Assembly: GCA_021731285.1 (NCBI GenBank)
Contig: JAKFXR010000069.1
Span: 1-36,336, forward strand
From: Polaromonas sp.
GTDB lineage: Bacteria > Pseudomonadota > Gammaproteobacteria > Burkholderiales > Burkholderiaceae_C
Length of the DNA: 36,336 bases
Reading direction: 5' to 3'
The position numbers were made by a program, and so were the translations under genes. The notes below the pieces were generated by a model. It was not told the origin of the DNA and did not search any database. It saw only the letters and a program-made list of their open reading frames with translations. Below, in pieces: positions 17,870 to 27,277 of the stretch (position 1 is its first letter; every line of letters begins with the position of its first letter).

Positions 17870-18664
17870 TTAGCCAAACCTTCCAGTGATGTAGTCTTCT
17901 GTTTCCTGCCGCTTGGGCTTCATGAAGATGTCGTTGGTGACACCGTATTCCACCATCTCGCCCAGGTACATGTACGACACATAGTCCGAGACACGGGCAG
18001 CTTGCTGCATGTTGTGGGTCACGATCAGGATGGTGACCTGGTGCTTGATCTCGCCAATCAGCTCTTCAATGCTGCCGGTGGCAATCGGGTCCAGTGCGGA
18101 GGTCGGTTCGTCAAACAAAATGATCTCCGGATCGGTCGCCAGCGAGCGCGCAATGCACAGACGCTGCTGCTGTCCGCCCGACAGGTTGGTGGCTGACTCG
18201 GTCATGCGGTCCTTGACCTCGTTCCAGATGGCCGCCGCCTTGAGCGCCGCCTCGACCTTGTCTTCGAGGTAGCTTTCGGATTTTTCGCCGCGCACCCGCA
18301 GACCGTAGGCAACGTTTTCGAATATCGACTTCGGAAACGGGTTGGGCTTCTGGAACACCATGGAGATGCGCATGCGCACCTCAATCGGGTCCACGGCATG
18401 GTCAAGAATGTCCACATCATCGGGGTACAGCTCGATCTTGCCGTCGTAGCGGTGACCGGGGTAGAGGTCGTGCATGCGGTTGAAGCAGCGCAGGTAAGTT
18501 GACTTGCCACAGCCGCTGGGGCCAATCAGGGCGGTGACCTTGTTCTCGTAGATAGGCATGGTCACGCCTTTGAGTGCCTTGAATGCACCGTAGTAAAAGT
18601 CGAGGTTTTTCGACTGGGCCTTCAGGGCAGGCGCATTGTCGGGAAGCGTGATGGTGGATGGCAT
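17870..18664 (-). CDS. pstB: Phosphate ABC transporter ATP-binding protein PstB
   Basis: A 264-residue ABC ATPase powering phosphate import through PstCA. Walker A is 'GPSGCGKS' at 48-55, the Q loop lies in '[13 protein letters not shown]', the signature is '[16 protein letters not shown]', Walker B is '[14 protein letters not shown]', and the H loop is '[14 protein letters not shown]'. '[16 protein letters not shown]' is the PstB-specific N-terminal strand. ATG at 18664 is chosen because the longer frame overlaps pstA with non-homologous residues; it leaves a 22-nt gap to pstA. Confidence 0.97.
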   Translation of the reverse strand: MPSTITLPDNAPALKAQSKNLDFYYGAFKALKGVTMPIYENKVTALIGPSGCGKSTYLRCFNRMHDLYPGHRYDGKIELYPDDVDILDHAVDPIEVRMRISMVFQKPNPFPKSIFENVAYGLRVRGEKSESYLEDKVEAALKAAAIWNEVKDRMTESATNLSGGQQQRLCIARSLATDPEIILFDEPTSALDPIATGSIEELIGEIKHQVTILIVTHNMQQAARVSDYVSYMYLGEMVEYGVTNDIFMKPKRQETEDYITGRFG

Positions 18665-18686
18665 GGTGTGTTGGTCTTTTAAGAAA

Positions 18687-19616
18687 TTACCACTTGATGT
18701 TTTTGCGGAGACGGTAGCGCAGCCAGATCGCCAGGCCATTCATGCCCAGCGTGAGAAACACCAGTACAAGGCTGGCCGCCGCTGCATTGGCATGAAAGGC
18801 CGGGTCTGGCCGTGAAGTCCAGTTGAAGATCTGGATAGGCATCACGGTAAAGGGCGAGAACAACCAGTCAAACATCCCGGCGGGCGTTTCGCCCGTGAAG
18901 GGCATGGGCGGCAGGAAGGCAATAAAGGTCAGCGCGCCAATGGTGATGATGGGCGCCGTCTCGCCAATGGCGCGGGACAGGCCGATGATCACGCCGGTCA
19001 GGATGCCAGGCATGCCATAAGGCACCAGGTGGTCGCTGACCACTTGCCACTTGGTGGCGCCGCATGCGTACGCCCCTTCACGCACTGTTTGCGGAATGGC
19101 CCTGAGCGACTCGCGGGTGGTGACGATGACAATCGGCAGAATCAGCAGCGCCAGCGTCAGGCCGGCAGACAAAATGCTCTGGCCAAACCCGAAGGTGTAG
19201 ACAAACAGGCCCAGCGCCAGCAGGCCATACACAATCGAAGGAACGCCTGCCAGGTTGCTGATGTTGATCTCGATCACATCGGTGAACCAGTTCTTGCGGG
19301 CGTATTCTTCAAGATAGATCGCACTGGCGATGCCCACCGGAATGGCAAACAGTGCGGTGACGATCATGACGAAAAACGAACCCACCCAGGCCGACAAAAT
19401 GCCGGCTTCCCCTGCCCTGCGGGACGGGAAATTGCTGAAAAACTCCATGGAGATGCGCGGCGCGCCGTCAATCACCATTTCCACAAAAAGTGCGACCAGC
19501 GTCAGTATGGCCAGGGCGATGGACGCCAGACCGGCCAGGCCAAAAATGACATCCCAGCGCTTGTGCGACCGGATGATGGCCCGCAGCTCTTCGGTGCGAT
19601 TGTTATTGCGGTCCAT
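18687..19616 (-). CDS. pstA: Phosphate ABC transporter permease PstA
   Basis: A 309-residue inner-membrane permease with about six helices. The EAA-like loop contacting PstB is '[17 protein letters not shown]' with '[19 protein letters not shown]' after it. '[17 protein letters not shown]' is a conserved PstA helix. ATG at 19616 overlaps the pstC stop (TGATG); a TTG one codon upstream is possible. Confidence 0.96.
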   Translation of the reverse strand: MDRNNNRTEELRAIIRSHKRWDVIFGLAGLASIALAILTLVALFVEMVIDGAPRISMEFFSNFPSRRAGEAGILSAWVGSFFVMIVTALFAIPVGIASAIYLEEYARKNWFTDVIEINISNLAGVPSIVYGLLALGLFVYTFGFGQSILSAGLTLALLILPIVIVTTRESLRAIPQTVREGAYACGATKWQVVSDHLVPYGMPGILTGVIIGLSRAIGETAPIITIGALTFIAFLPPMPFTGETPAGMFDWLFSPFTVMPIQIFNWTSRPDPAFHANAAAASLVLVFLTLGMNGLAIWLRYRLRKNIKW

Positions 19617-20581
19617 CAATAGGCCTCCCTGTATCTGCGGCGCAACCAGTGGCCCAGAAGATTGAACATCAGTGTGATCAGCAGCAGGGTCAAGCCCGCC
19701 GCAAAAATGGTCTGGTAACCGACGCTGCCGTGTGGCAGGTCACCCAGTGCCACCTGCACGATGAACGACGTGATGGTGGCAGCCGGCTCCAGCGGGTTAA
19801 GCGACAGGTTGGGCTGCATGCCGGCCGCCACCGCAAGAATCATGGTTTCGCCCACCGCGCGGGAGATGCCCAGAATGTAGGCCGACGCAATGCCCGAAAA
19901 GGCCGCGGGCACCACCACCCGGGTAGCTGTCTGGAAGCGCGTGGCTCCCATGGCATAAGAGCCTTCGCGCAGACTCATGGGCACGGCCCGCATGGCGTCT
20001 TCGGAGAGGGACGACACGTAAGGAATGATCATGATCCCCATCACGATACCGGCCGACAAGACGTTGAAGGTCGGCAGGCCGGGGTAGATTTTCTGCAGCA
20101 GGGGCGTGATCACCAGCAAGGCGAAAAAGCCGTAAATAATGGTTGGCACGCCTGACAGCAGCTCCAGCACCGGCTTGAGAATCTCCCGCATCCGGTGCTC
20201 GGCAAACTCGGACAAATAGATGGCAATGATGGTGCCCAGCGGAATCGCAATGCACAGGGCCACCAGCGAACTCGACAAGGTGCCCGACAGCAGCACAATG
20301 ATGCCGAAATGCGCATCGTCAAACAGCGGCGTCCATTGTGTGTCGGTCAGAAAGCTCCAGATCGGCACGTTGCTGAAAAACTGCAGGGACTCCCTCAGCA
20401 GGATGTAAACGATGGCCAGCGTGGTGAACACCGATACGCAGGCTGCCATCAGCAAAATAAACTCGACCACGCGGTCTTTGCGCTTGCGTGCCGCCTTGAT
20501 CTGGGCCAGCTCGGCCAGACGCGCCGCGCCTGTCAGTCGCTCGGCGATCACGATGCGGTCTGGAGTAGTGGAAGCACTCAT
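19616..20581 (-). CDS. pstC: Phosphate ABC transporter permease PstC
   Basis: A 321-residue inner-membrane permease, partner of PstA. After a polar N-terminus rich in Arg/Lys (~1-37) come about six helices. 'SGVPTIIYGFFALLVITPLL' and the loop 'SLREGSYAMGATRFQTATRVV' with 'ILGISRAVGETMILAVAAG' are the PstC signatures. It is overlapped by pstA and separated from pstS by 99 nt containing a strong hairpin, a common arrangement that lets the binding protein be made in excess. Confidence 0.96.
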   Translation of the reverse strand: MSASTTPDRIVIAERLTGAARLAELAQIKAARKRKDRVVEFILLMAACVSVFTTLAIVYILLRESLQFFSNVPIWSFLTDTQWTPLFDDAHFGIIVLLSGTLSSSLVALCIAIPLGTIIAIYLSEFAEHRMREILKPVLELLSGVPTIIYGFFALLVITPLLQKIYPGLPTFNVLSAGIVMGIMIIPYVSSLSEDAMRAVPMSLREGSYAMGATRFQTATRVVVPAAFSGIASAYILGISRAVGETMILAVAAGMQPNLSLNPLEPAATITSFIVQVALGDLPHGSVGYQTIFAAGLTLLLITLMFNLLGHWLRRRYREAY

Positions 20582-20618
20582 TTTGTTTTATTTCTGCAAG
20601 TGACTGCCTGACAAAACG

Positions 20619-20651
20619 CTGCCTGCAAACTTCAGGAAAGCTTGCAGGCAG
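20619..20651 (-). terminator. Intercistronic hairpin between pstS and pstC
   Basis: CTGCCTGCAAACTT and AAGCTTGCAGGCAG form a 14-bp stem with one mismatch around a 5-nt loop, 30 nt after the pstS stop on the minus strand. There is no long T tract, so I read it as a partial attenuator or RNA-stability element that raises pstS over pstCAB expression. Confidence 0.65.
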
Positions 20652-20680
20652 GTCATGTTCAGGCTGTCGATTGGGTCGGC

Positions 20681-21682
<1,002 letters not shown>

Positions 21683-21731
21683 GGTGTTCCTTTCGGATAT
21701 CTCAGACTTACACATACTTTATGTCATAAAT

Positions 21732-21749
21732 ATGACAATAAGGTGACAA
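21732..21749 (-). promoter_or_regulatory. Pho box upstream of pstS
   Basis: On the minus strand TTGTCAC-CTTA-TTGTCAT, two direct 7-nt PhoB half sites with a 4-nt AT-rich spacer (consensus CTGTCAT-A/T4-CTGTCAC). About 10 nt downstream comes a -10-like TAAAGT, the spacing expected when PhoB replaces the -35 element. Confidence 0.85.
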
Positions 21750-21752
21750 AAA

Positions 21753-22067
21753 TCAGGCTGGCTTGCAGCCTTTACCTTCGGTTTTTCCGGAGTGCATCAG
21801 GGTGACGGCGCCTGCGCCCTTGGTCATCAGGGTGTAACCGTCGCCTTCGTACACACCGTCGCTTTTCATGTCGAGCTCGGCGCTGCCGTGATGGCCACGG
21901 ACGCGGACAGACTTGCTGTCTTCCGCAGCGCGGGCGCTGAACATCTTTCCACCTTCACAGGTAAAGCTGACAAACTTGCCAGCGCTCATGCCGGCAGGCA
22001 CGGAAGTGGTAGCGCAGCCGGACAGCAGGCCCAGGGCGATCAGAGGAGCGGCAATTACGAATTTCAT
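21753..22067 (-). CDS. MliC-like lipoprotein (putative C-type lysozyme inhibitor)
   Basis: A 104-residue outer-membrane or periplasmic lipoprotein. The signal peptide 'MKFVIAAPLIALGLLSGC' ends in lipobox LSGC with the modified C18. The mature part matches the MliC fold: 'VSFTCEGGKMFSARAA', 'SAELDMKSDGVYEGDGYTLM' and a closing Cys in 'GKGCKPA', giving the conserved disulfide pair. Known MliC proteins block host or predator lysozyme in the envelope. ATG at 22067 is preferred over the 41-residue longer frame because it yields the lipoprotein signal at once. A Pho-box candidate lies 53-70 nt upstream, so phosphate control is likely; the gene lies just upstream of pstS on the same strand. Confidence 0.75.
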   Translation of the reverse strand: MKFVIAAPLIALGLLSGCATTSVPAGMSAGKFVSFTCEGGKMFSARAAEDSKSVRVRGHHGSAELDMKSDGVYEGDGYTLMTKGAGAVTLMHSGKTEGKGCKPA

Positions 22068-22119
22068 ACAAATTTCTCCAGCAAGAGGTTGGTAACAAAC
22101 AGTAGTTTCAAGTGCGCTT

Positions 22120-22137
22120 GTGACAGCTGCGTGACAA
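22120..22137 (-). promoter_or_regulatory. Candidate Pho box upstream of the MliC-like gene
   Basis: On the minus strand TTGTCAC-GCAG-CTGTCAC, two 7-nt direct half sites in the same 7-4-7 layout as the pstS box and closer to consensus in the second half. It is 53 nt ahead of the lipoprotein ATG. The -10 region is weak (GAAACT). Confidence 0.6.
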
Positions 22138-22190
22138 ATCCGTGAATTTTTTGCCCGGATAAAGCCCATGGGCCGGGCAGCAGTCCCCAC

Positions 22191-22673
22191 TCAGCGGGCG
22201 GACGCCTTTTTACCCATGCGCACCACCAGGTGGGCTTCGTAGCGGTCCCACAGCATGGGAATCACGAAAGGCGCAGCCTCAAAGGCAGGTGGCGCCACGC
22301 CTTCTGCCTGGTTGATGACACGCGGAGGGGAGATGTCCATGGTTTCGCCAAAATGGCGGCGCGCGTAGCCAGACATCTGGTTGGTGATCTCGCCCACGAT
22401 GTCGCGGTGGCTGGCGTCGGTGTAGCTGCTTTCGCCCATTTTCAGCAGCACATGGGTCAGCAGTCCGCGAGGCGCTGAAAAAGTCACACTGCCCCGGTAG
22501 TTGCCACTGAGCTCGATGCGACCCTGAAAATCGTTCCAGACCACAGTCTCGGTCCCGTCCAGCATGTAGGCCGTGCGCACGGCCGCCTTGTGGCCGGTGG
22601 TCTGCGCAAAAAAGGCCATCGCCGCATCCGAAAAAATCTTGATGTCTTCCACTTTCAAACGGGCGGTGCTCAT
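22191..22673 (-). CDS. CheX-like phosphatase-family protein
   Basis: A 160-residue cytoplasmic protein of the CheC/CheX/FliY fold. 'RDIVGEITNQMSGYARRHFG' contains the E-x2-N phosphatase motif that removes phosphate from CheY-type receivers; the N-terminal strand region 'GRIELSGNYRGSVTFSAP' also fits CheX. The ATG overlaps the stop of the preceding CheY-like gene (ATGA), and that gene in turn overlaps the kinase, so the three form a kinase-receiver-phosphatase module. It could equally be a CheX-like domain lacking activity; the catalytic Glu and Asn appear present. Confidence 0.75.
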   Translation of the reverse strand: MSTARLKVEDIKIFSDAAMAFFAQTTGHKAAVRTAYMLDGTETVVWNDFQGRIELSGNYRGSVTFSAPRGLLTHVLLKMGESSYTDASHRDIVGEITNQMSGYARRHFGETMDISPPRVINQAEGVAPPAFEAAPFVIPMLWDRYEAHLVVRMGKKASAR

Positions 22674-23044
22674 GCCATCAACTCCTGAAGGGATTCAACC
22701 AGTTGCTCATCTGAAAACGGCTTCAGAAGAAAGCCGTGCGCGCCTTTGGTCATGGCCTTCAAGGCTGTCGCCCGGTCACTCAGGGCCGACACCACCAGCA
22801 CACGCGCATCCGGCAACACGCTGCGCAGCGACTCCAGGCAAGCCGGTCCGTCCATCACCGGCATGGTCAGGTCCATGGTCACAAAATCCGGCTTGTGCAG
22901 CTTGGCCTGTTGCAGAGCCTGGGCGCCGTCTTCCGCAGTAGCCACCACCGTGATGCCCTGCAGCCGCTGGTCACCCGCCAGACGCGCTATCCGGTTTCTG
23001 AAAATCATCGAATCGTCCACCACCATCAGGCTTTTGCTTGTCAT
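22670..23044 (-). CDS. Single-domain CheY-like response regulator
   Basis: A 124-residue stand-alone receiver. D10/D11 in 'LMVVDDSMIF', phospho-acceptor D58 in 'FVTMDLTMPVMDG', S87 in 'VVSALSD' and K108 in 'FLLKPF' are all present, so it should be phosphorylatable. There is no output domain, so it would act by protein contact as CheY does. It overlaps the kinase stop (TGATG) upstream and the CheX-like start downstream. The likely donor is the Hpt histidine of the next gene. Confidence 0.88.
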   Translation of the reverse strand: MTSKSLMVVDDSMIFRNRIARLAGDQRLQGITVVATAEDGAQALQQAKLHKPDFVTMDLTMPVMDGPACLESLRSVLPDARVLVVSALSDRATALKAMTKGAHGFLLKPFSDEQLVESLQELMA

Positions 23045-25077
23045 CAGACCGCCCCAAACTTCAACACAAACTGGGTCGACACATTGGGCTGGGTCATGAC
23101 CCGCAGCTTGGCGCCGGCCTTCTCGGCGATCTGCCGCACCAGCGACAGGCCCACGCCACGCCCGGCATGCTCCGTCACCTCGGTCGCGGTGGAAAAATGC
23201 GGGTCAAAAATAAAGCCCAGCACCTGCGAGTCGGTGAACTGGGTGGAGTCCGAACGCAACTGGGCCATGCGTTTTCGCACCTCGGGGACCACAATGCCAC
23301 GGCCATCGTCGCTGACAATGACTTCAATCAGGCCGTCGCCGCCCCGGCCAATATCCAGCCTGAGCTCACCCACGGGCGGCTTGCTCAGTTTGGCGCGCTC
23401 GGACGGAAGCTCGATGCCGTGGACCACCGCATTGCGGACCAGCTGCGGCAAGGCCTCACGCAGGACACGCTCCACATTGGCGGGCAGCACCATATCGTCC
23501 ACATAGGCTGTCAGGCGCACCTGCTTGCCCAGCGACTGCGCCACCCGCTCTGACAGCGAGCGCAGGTTGCCGACCATGGCGTCCATGAGACGCGGCGCGT
23601 CTGCAGGCGCGCCGGCACCCGGTTTGGCAATTCTTGAAAACACACGGTGCATGCGATCAACCTGGTCCTGCACGCGCGACAGCTCAAAGACAATGGGGAT
23701 CAGGTCTTCTCCGTACAGGTCACGCCGCTTGAGCAGGGGCGCGAGCGCGTTTTCCATCACATGGGCCTGGCGCGTGATGGCGGTCAGGCTCAGCGCGGCG
23801 CTTTCACCCTTGATGCCGTGGACCAGCCTGGCGGCCTCGTCGATCAACTCCCGGTAGGCAGATGGCTTGCTGCCCACTGCGCGCAAGGACTGGTTGAGGT
23901 CCACCAGTTTGGCGCGCGCATCCAGCAGAAAGTCCTGCAGCAACACCGGCTCCTGCTCCAGCACACGGATCAGGTCATCCACATCGCTCTTGGCGGCCTC
24001 TTGTGTGGCTGCAAGCTCGCGCTCCAGCAACACTTTCTGGGTGACATCAAACACCGTGACCAGCAACTCCTTGACGACACCCTCCTCACGCACCTGGGTC
24101 ATCTGGAAGGTCAGGAAGCGGCTCGCCCCACCCTGCCCCGGAGCATCCACCTGGACCTCCTTGAGCGGGTCCAGCTGCGTCAGCAGCGCCGGCTTGACCT
24201 TGGGGTCAAACATCAGGTCCAGGAAACTCCAGGCTTCTTCTGCCCGCTCTGCGGACAGCAGGCTTTTGAGCAGTTTGCGGAAATCGTCACCGGGCACGAT
24301 GTCGCGCATGAACAGGCGGTGCACCGACGCCGACAGTTGTGAGCCCACGGTGCCGTCTGCCCTGACCAGCAGCAAGCCCTCGGACACCGTCTGCAAAATG
24401 TCATCCACCTCCCGGCGCGCTGTCTCGGCCACCCGGTCGCTGGCATTGAGCCGGCGCAGGAACTTGAAGACGATGTAGACAAAGTTGATCAGCGCCAGCA
24501 CGATGGCGGCCACCTGGATCTGCCGCATGCGCTCGGTCTTGGTGTTGGCCGCTGCTTCCACGCCGGTGGCCAGGTCATTGGTCAGCGCCATCAGGCGGAT
24601 GTTGCGGGCCACCGCCTTGGTCGCGGCGATCTCGGTGTCTTCCAGGCTGGGCTCGGTCACTGCAATGACTGGTTTGATGGACTCCTCCAGGGGCGACCAT
24701 TCGCGCTCGAGCTTGCGCACCATGTCGCGCAAATCGTCCGGGTTGAGCCCGAAGACCGTGAACTCTTCATCCCTGGTGAGAGAGGCCTTAAGCACACCCA
24801 GCCCCTGCACAAAAGCCGCGGTGCCCTGGTTGAGCTGGGCCATGCTTGTCTGGATCGGAAGCTCTTCCTTCTTTTCCGCCTGCAGGGTCAGCAGCGATTT
24901 GGTGATCTGCTGCGTCAACATGCGCAGCTCGCCGGAGGCATTCATGCGGCTGGCGTCACGTTCGAGCTGGATGGAGGCGTAGAAGTTGAAGAACAGGATG
25001 CCGAGATCGAGGACGATAAACAGCAGGATGGCGAAGAGCAGATCGCGGTACTTGCCCAGGCCGAGGGAGGATTTCAT
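23044..25077 (-). CDS. Membrane CheA-like kinase with PilJ-type sensor, Hpt and HATPase domains
   Basis: A 677-residue protein. TM1 is ~12-32 and TM2 ~188-207, bracketing a periplasmic region of the type IV pili methyl-accepting (PilJ-N) kind ('GELRMLTQQITKSLLTLQ'). A PAS-like region (~223-345) leads to a histidine phosphotransfer domain with H420 in 'LVHGIKGESAAL'. The CheA-type ATPase follows: 'LPQLVRNAVVHGIE' (N549), 'SDDGRGI' (589-595) and 'GRGVGLSLVRQIA' (639-651). It lacks the CheA P2 and CheW-like domains, so sensor and kinase are fused instead of coupled by CheW. ATG at 25077 is chosen; the longer frame adds 41 atypical residues. First gene of the overlapping kinase-CheY-CheX operon. 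Confidence 0.85.
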   Translation of the reverse strand: MKSSLGLGKYRDLLFAILLFIVLDLGILFFNFYASIQLERDASRMNASGELRMLTQQITKSLLTLQAEKKEELPIQTSMAQLNQGTAAFVQGLGVLKASLTRDEEFTVFGLNPDDLRDMVRKLEREWSPLEESIKPVIAVTEPSLEDTEIAATKAVARNIRLMALTNDLATGVEAAANTKTERMRQIQVAAIVLALINFVYIVFKFLRRLNASDRVAETARREVDDILQTVSEGLLLVRADGTVGSQLSASVHRLFMRDIVPGDDFRKLLKSLLSAERAEEAWSFLDLMFDPKVKPALLTQLDPLKEVQVDAPGQGGASRFLTFQMTQVREEGVVKELLVTVFDVTQKVLLERELAATQEAAKSDVDDLIRVLEQEPVLLQDFLLDARAKLVDLNQSLRAVGSKPSAYRELIDEAARLVHGIKGESAALSLTAITRQAHVMENALAPLLKRRDLYGEDLIPIVFELSRVQDQVDRMHRVFSRIAKPGAGAPADAPRLMDAMVGNLRSLSERVAQSLGKQVRLTAYVDDMVLPANVERVLREALPQLVRNAVVHGIELPSERAKLSKPPVGELRLDIGRGGDGLIEVIVSDDGRGIVVPEVRKRMAQLRSDSTQFTDSQVLGFIFDPHFSTATEVTEHAGRGVGLSLVRQIAEKAGAKLRVMTQPNVSTQFVLKFGAV

Positions 25078-25238
25078 AGTCGGGTCATAAAGTTGCAGGA
25101 CACTATCTTGCAACCCCCACATGACGACGCCGTGACACATACCCATACACCGCCCCTCACTTCCCTCACCACCATGACCCGCAGCGCATGAGAGTGCCAC
25201 GCGAATGCTATGCTGAGCCTCAAAACAAACGCTCGCAC

Positions 25239-26735
25239 ATGCAAAATGGAACCCGCCTTGCCGCTGTGGACCTTGGGTCCAACAGCTTTCGCCTTGAAAT
25301 TGGCCGCCTTGAACACGGGCGGATTCACCGCACCGAGTACCTGAAGGAAACCGTGCGCCAGGGCAATGGCCTGGACAAGGACCGCAACCTCACCCCTGAA
25401 GCCATGCAGCGCGGCTGGGACTGCCTGGCCCGCTTTGGCGAACGCCTCGCGGGCTTCAAAAAAGGCGAGGTACGCGCCGTGGCCACGCAAACCTTGCGCG
25501 AAGCACGCAACCGTGACGAGTTTCTGACCCGTGCCCACGCGGTGCTGGGTTTTCCCATCGACGTGATTTCGGGCCGCGAGGAAGCGCGTCTGATTTACCA
25601 AGGCGTGGCGCACATGCTGCCGCAGTCGGACGAGCGCCGGCTGGTGGTTGACATCGGGGGGCGCTCCACCGAAATGATTCTGGGCAAGGACCTGGACGCG
25701 ATCACCATGGAGTCCTACCGCGTCGGAAGCGTGGCCTGGTCGATGAAGCATTTCCCCGAGGGACAGTTCACCGCACGCGCCTTCCAGACCGCAGAGGTCG
25801 CTGCCAAGGCGGTGCTGGACGAGGCCATCAATACCTTCCGCGCCGGCAACTGGGACATTGCCTACGGCTCATCGGGCACCATAGGCGCTGTCAGCGATGT
25901 GCTGGTTGCCGCAGGCTGGCCTGTTGGCTCGGTCACCCGCGAAGGACTGGACTGGCTGCTGGACCGCCTGATCAAGGCACAAAGCGCAGACCGTCTCAAA
26001 CTTGAAGGCATGAAGGATGACCGCCGCGCCGTCATTGGCGGCGGCGTCAGCGTATTGCGCGCGGTGTTTGAGCTGCTGGGGATCGAAGAAATGCATGCCG
26101 CCCAGGGCGCCCTGCGCCACGGCGTGCTGTACGACCTGCTGGACCGCGAGCAGGACACCACCGACCTGCGCTCGACCACGGTGCTGACACTGGCCCGCAA
26201 ATTTGCCATCGACACCGACCAGGCGGCGCGCGTCAGCAAGATCTCCCGCATTCTTTTCCAGCAGACCAGCAAGGGCCTGTCACCCGACGACCTGTCGCGT
26301 TTTCAGCGCAAGCTGGACTGGGCTGCGCATCTGCACGAGATCGGCAGCCACATCTCGCACAGCGACTACCACAAGCATGGCGCCTACATCCTGGACAACG
26401 CCGACGCGCCGGGCTTCGCCCAGCCCGAACTGCACCGCCTGAGCCTGCTGGTGCTGGGCCACCGCGGCAAGCTGCGCAAGCTCGACGCTGATTTTGAGGA
26501 CCCGATTTTTGTCAGGCAGTTGTTGTGCCTGCGGCTGGCGGTGATATTGAGCCACGCACGGCGCGAGCCAGATTTCAAGGCCATGCACATCGAAAGCACC
26601 GAAGGCGACCACAACTTTGTACTGACCTGCCGCAATGGCTGGGCCCATGCCTACCCGCAGTCGGCTCACCTGCTGCGGGAAGAAGTGGTGGCCTGGCAAA
26701 AAACCCCCTGGACGCTGGTGCTGTCCGGCCTGTGA
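25239..26735 (+). CDS. ppx: Exopolyphosphatase (Ppx/GppA family)
   Basis: A 498-residue enzyme that releases phosphate from the ends of inorganic polyphosphate and/or hydrolyses pppGpp. The actin-like ATPase fold shows 'LAAVDLGSNSFRLEI' (phosphate loop 1), 'EARLIYQGVAHML', 'LVVDIGGRSTEMIL' (loop 2) and 'IAYGSSGTIGAVSDVL'. The C-terminal HD-like helical domain includes 'DWAAHLHEIGSHISHSDYHKH'. ATG at 25239 puts loop 1 near the N-terminus as in the family; an upstream ATG at 25188 has no support. It is divergent from the kinase operon. Ppk and SixA, its common neighbours, are 8 kb away across an accessory region. Separation of Ppx from GppA activity is not possible by sequence alone. Confidence 0.92.
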   Translation: MQNGTRLAAVDLGSNSFRLEIGRLEHGRIHRTEYLKETVRQGNGLDKDRNLTPEAMQRGWDCLARFGERLAGFKKGEVRAVATQTLREARNRDEFLTRAHAVLGFPIDVISGREEARLIYQGVAHMLPQSDERRLVVDIGGRSTEMILGKDLDAITMESYRVGSVAWSMKHFPEGQFTARAFQTAEVAAKAVLDEAINTFRAGNWDIAYGSSGTIGAVSDVLVAAGWPVGSVTREGLDWLLDRLIKAQSADRLKLEGMKDDRRAVIGGGVSVLRAVFELLGIEEMHAAQGALRHGVLYDLLDREQDTTDLRSTTVLTLARKFAIDTDQAARVSKISRILFQQTSKGLSPDDLSRFQRKLDWAAHLHEIGSHISHSDYHKHGAYILDNADAPGFAQPELHRLSLLVLGHRGKLRKLDADFEDPIFVRQLLCLRLAVILSHARREPDFKAMHIESTEGDHNFVLTCRNGWAHAYPQSAHLLREEVVAWQKTPWTLVLSGL

Positions 26736-26745
26736 CGGCCGGGTA

Positions 26746-26789
26746 TTGACTCTTCCGTTTTAAACGGTATAAACTGTATATACCGTTTA
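26746..26789 (+). promoter_or_regulatory. Promoter with overlapping palindromic operator for the H1-like gene
   Basis: TTGACT (26746-26751), a 16-nt spacer and TATAAA (26768-26773) make a strong sigma-70 promoter. An 11-bp perfect inverted repeat (TAAACGGTATA 26761-26771; TATACCGTTTA 26779-26789) covers the -10, and a further CCGTTT half site (26755-26760) forms a second overlapping palindrome. This looks like a repressor site. Confidence 0.7.
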
Positions 26790-26804
26790 TAAAGAGGATT
26801 CATC

Positions 26805-27224
26805 ATGGCCACAGCAAAGAAAAAACCAGCCCCTGTCAAGAAAGCCGCCCGCCCTGCTTCCACCAAGACTGCAGTGAAAAAGGCCCCGGCCGCGCCAGGC
26901 AAGGCTGTCAAAAAAGCCGTCCAAAAGCCCGCCGCCAAACCCCCGGTGAAAAAGGCCCAGGCCCAGCCGGCACCCAAACCACAAAAGCCCGCCAAGCCGA
27001 AAAAACCAAAACTGGTGCGCGACAGCTTCACCATCCCCAAGGCTGAGTATGTGGTGCTGGACGAGCTCAAGCAGCGCGCCGCAGGCCTGACCCGTCCGGT
27101 CAAGAAAAGCGAGTTGCTGCGGGCCGGCATCAAGGCGCTGGCCACCCTGCCCGACGCCGCCTTTCTGACCGCCCTCAGCAATGTCCCGGCCATCAAGACC
27201 GGAAGGCCCACGCTGGCTGGTTAA
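26805..27224 (+). CDS. Histone H1-like Lys/Ala/Pro-rich protein with a short C-terminal domain
   Basis: A 139-residue basic protein. Residues 1-70 are a low-complexity tail of KK, KKA, KKP and PAKP repeats, like histone-H1-like proteins (HC2/AlgP-type) of betaproteobacteria, expected to bind DNA non-specifically. Residues 71-135 form a conserved-looking domain: 'VRDSFTIPKAEYVVLDELKQ', 'RPVKKSELLRAGIKAL', ending 'IKTGRP'; the short strand followed by two helices recalls a ribbon-helix-helix DNA-binding fold, which is inference. A ribosome binding site AGAGGA precedes the ATG. The promoter carries a tight palindrome, so autoregulation by the C-terminal domain is plausible. Confidence 0.75.
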   Translation: MATAKKKPAPVKKAARPASTKTAVKKAPAAPGKAVKKAVQKPAAKPPVKKAQAQPAPKPQKPAKPKKPKLVRDSFTIPKAEYVVLDELKQRAAGLTRPVKKSELLRAGIKALATLPDAAFLTALSNVPAIKTGRPTLAG

Positions 27225-27277
27225 AGGACGAGTGGTGGCGGCACCCGAGGCCTGGACGCAAGGCCCGGCTTGCTGCC

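Noticed and set aside
16916..18196. 426-codon plus-strand frame across phoB, phoU and pstB
   Set aside because: It crosses three well-supported genes on the other strand and has shadow-like composition.
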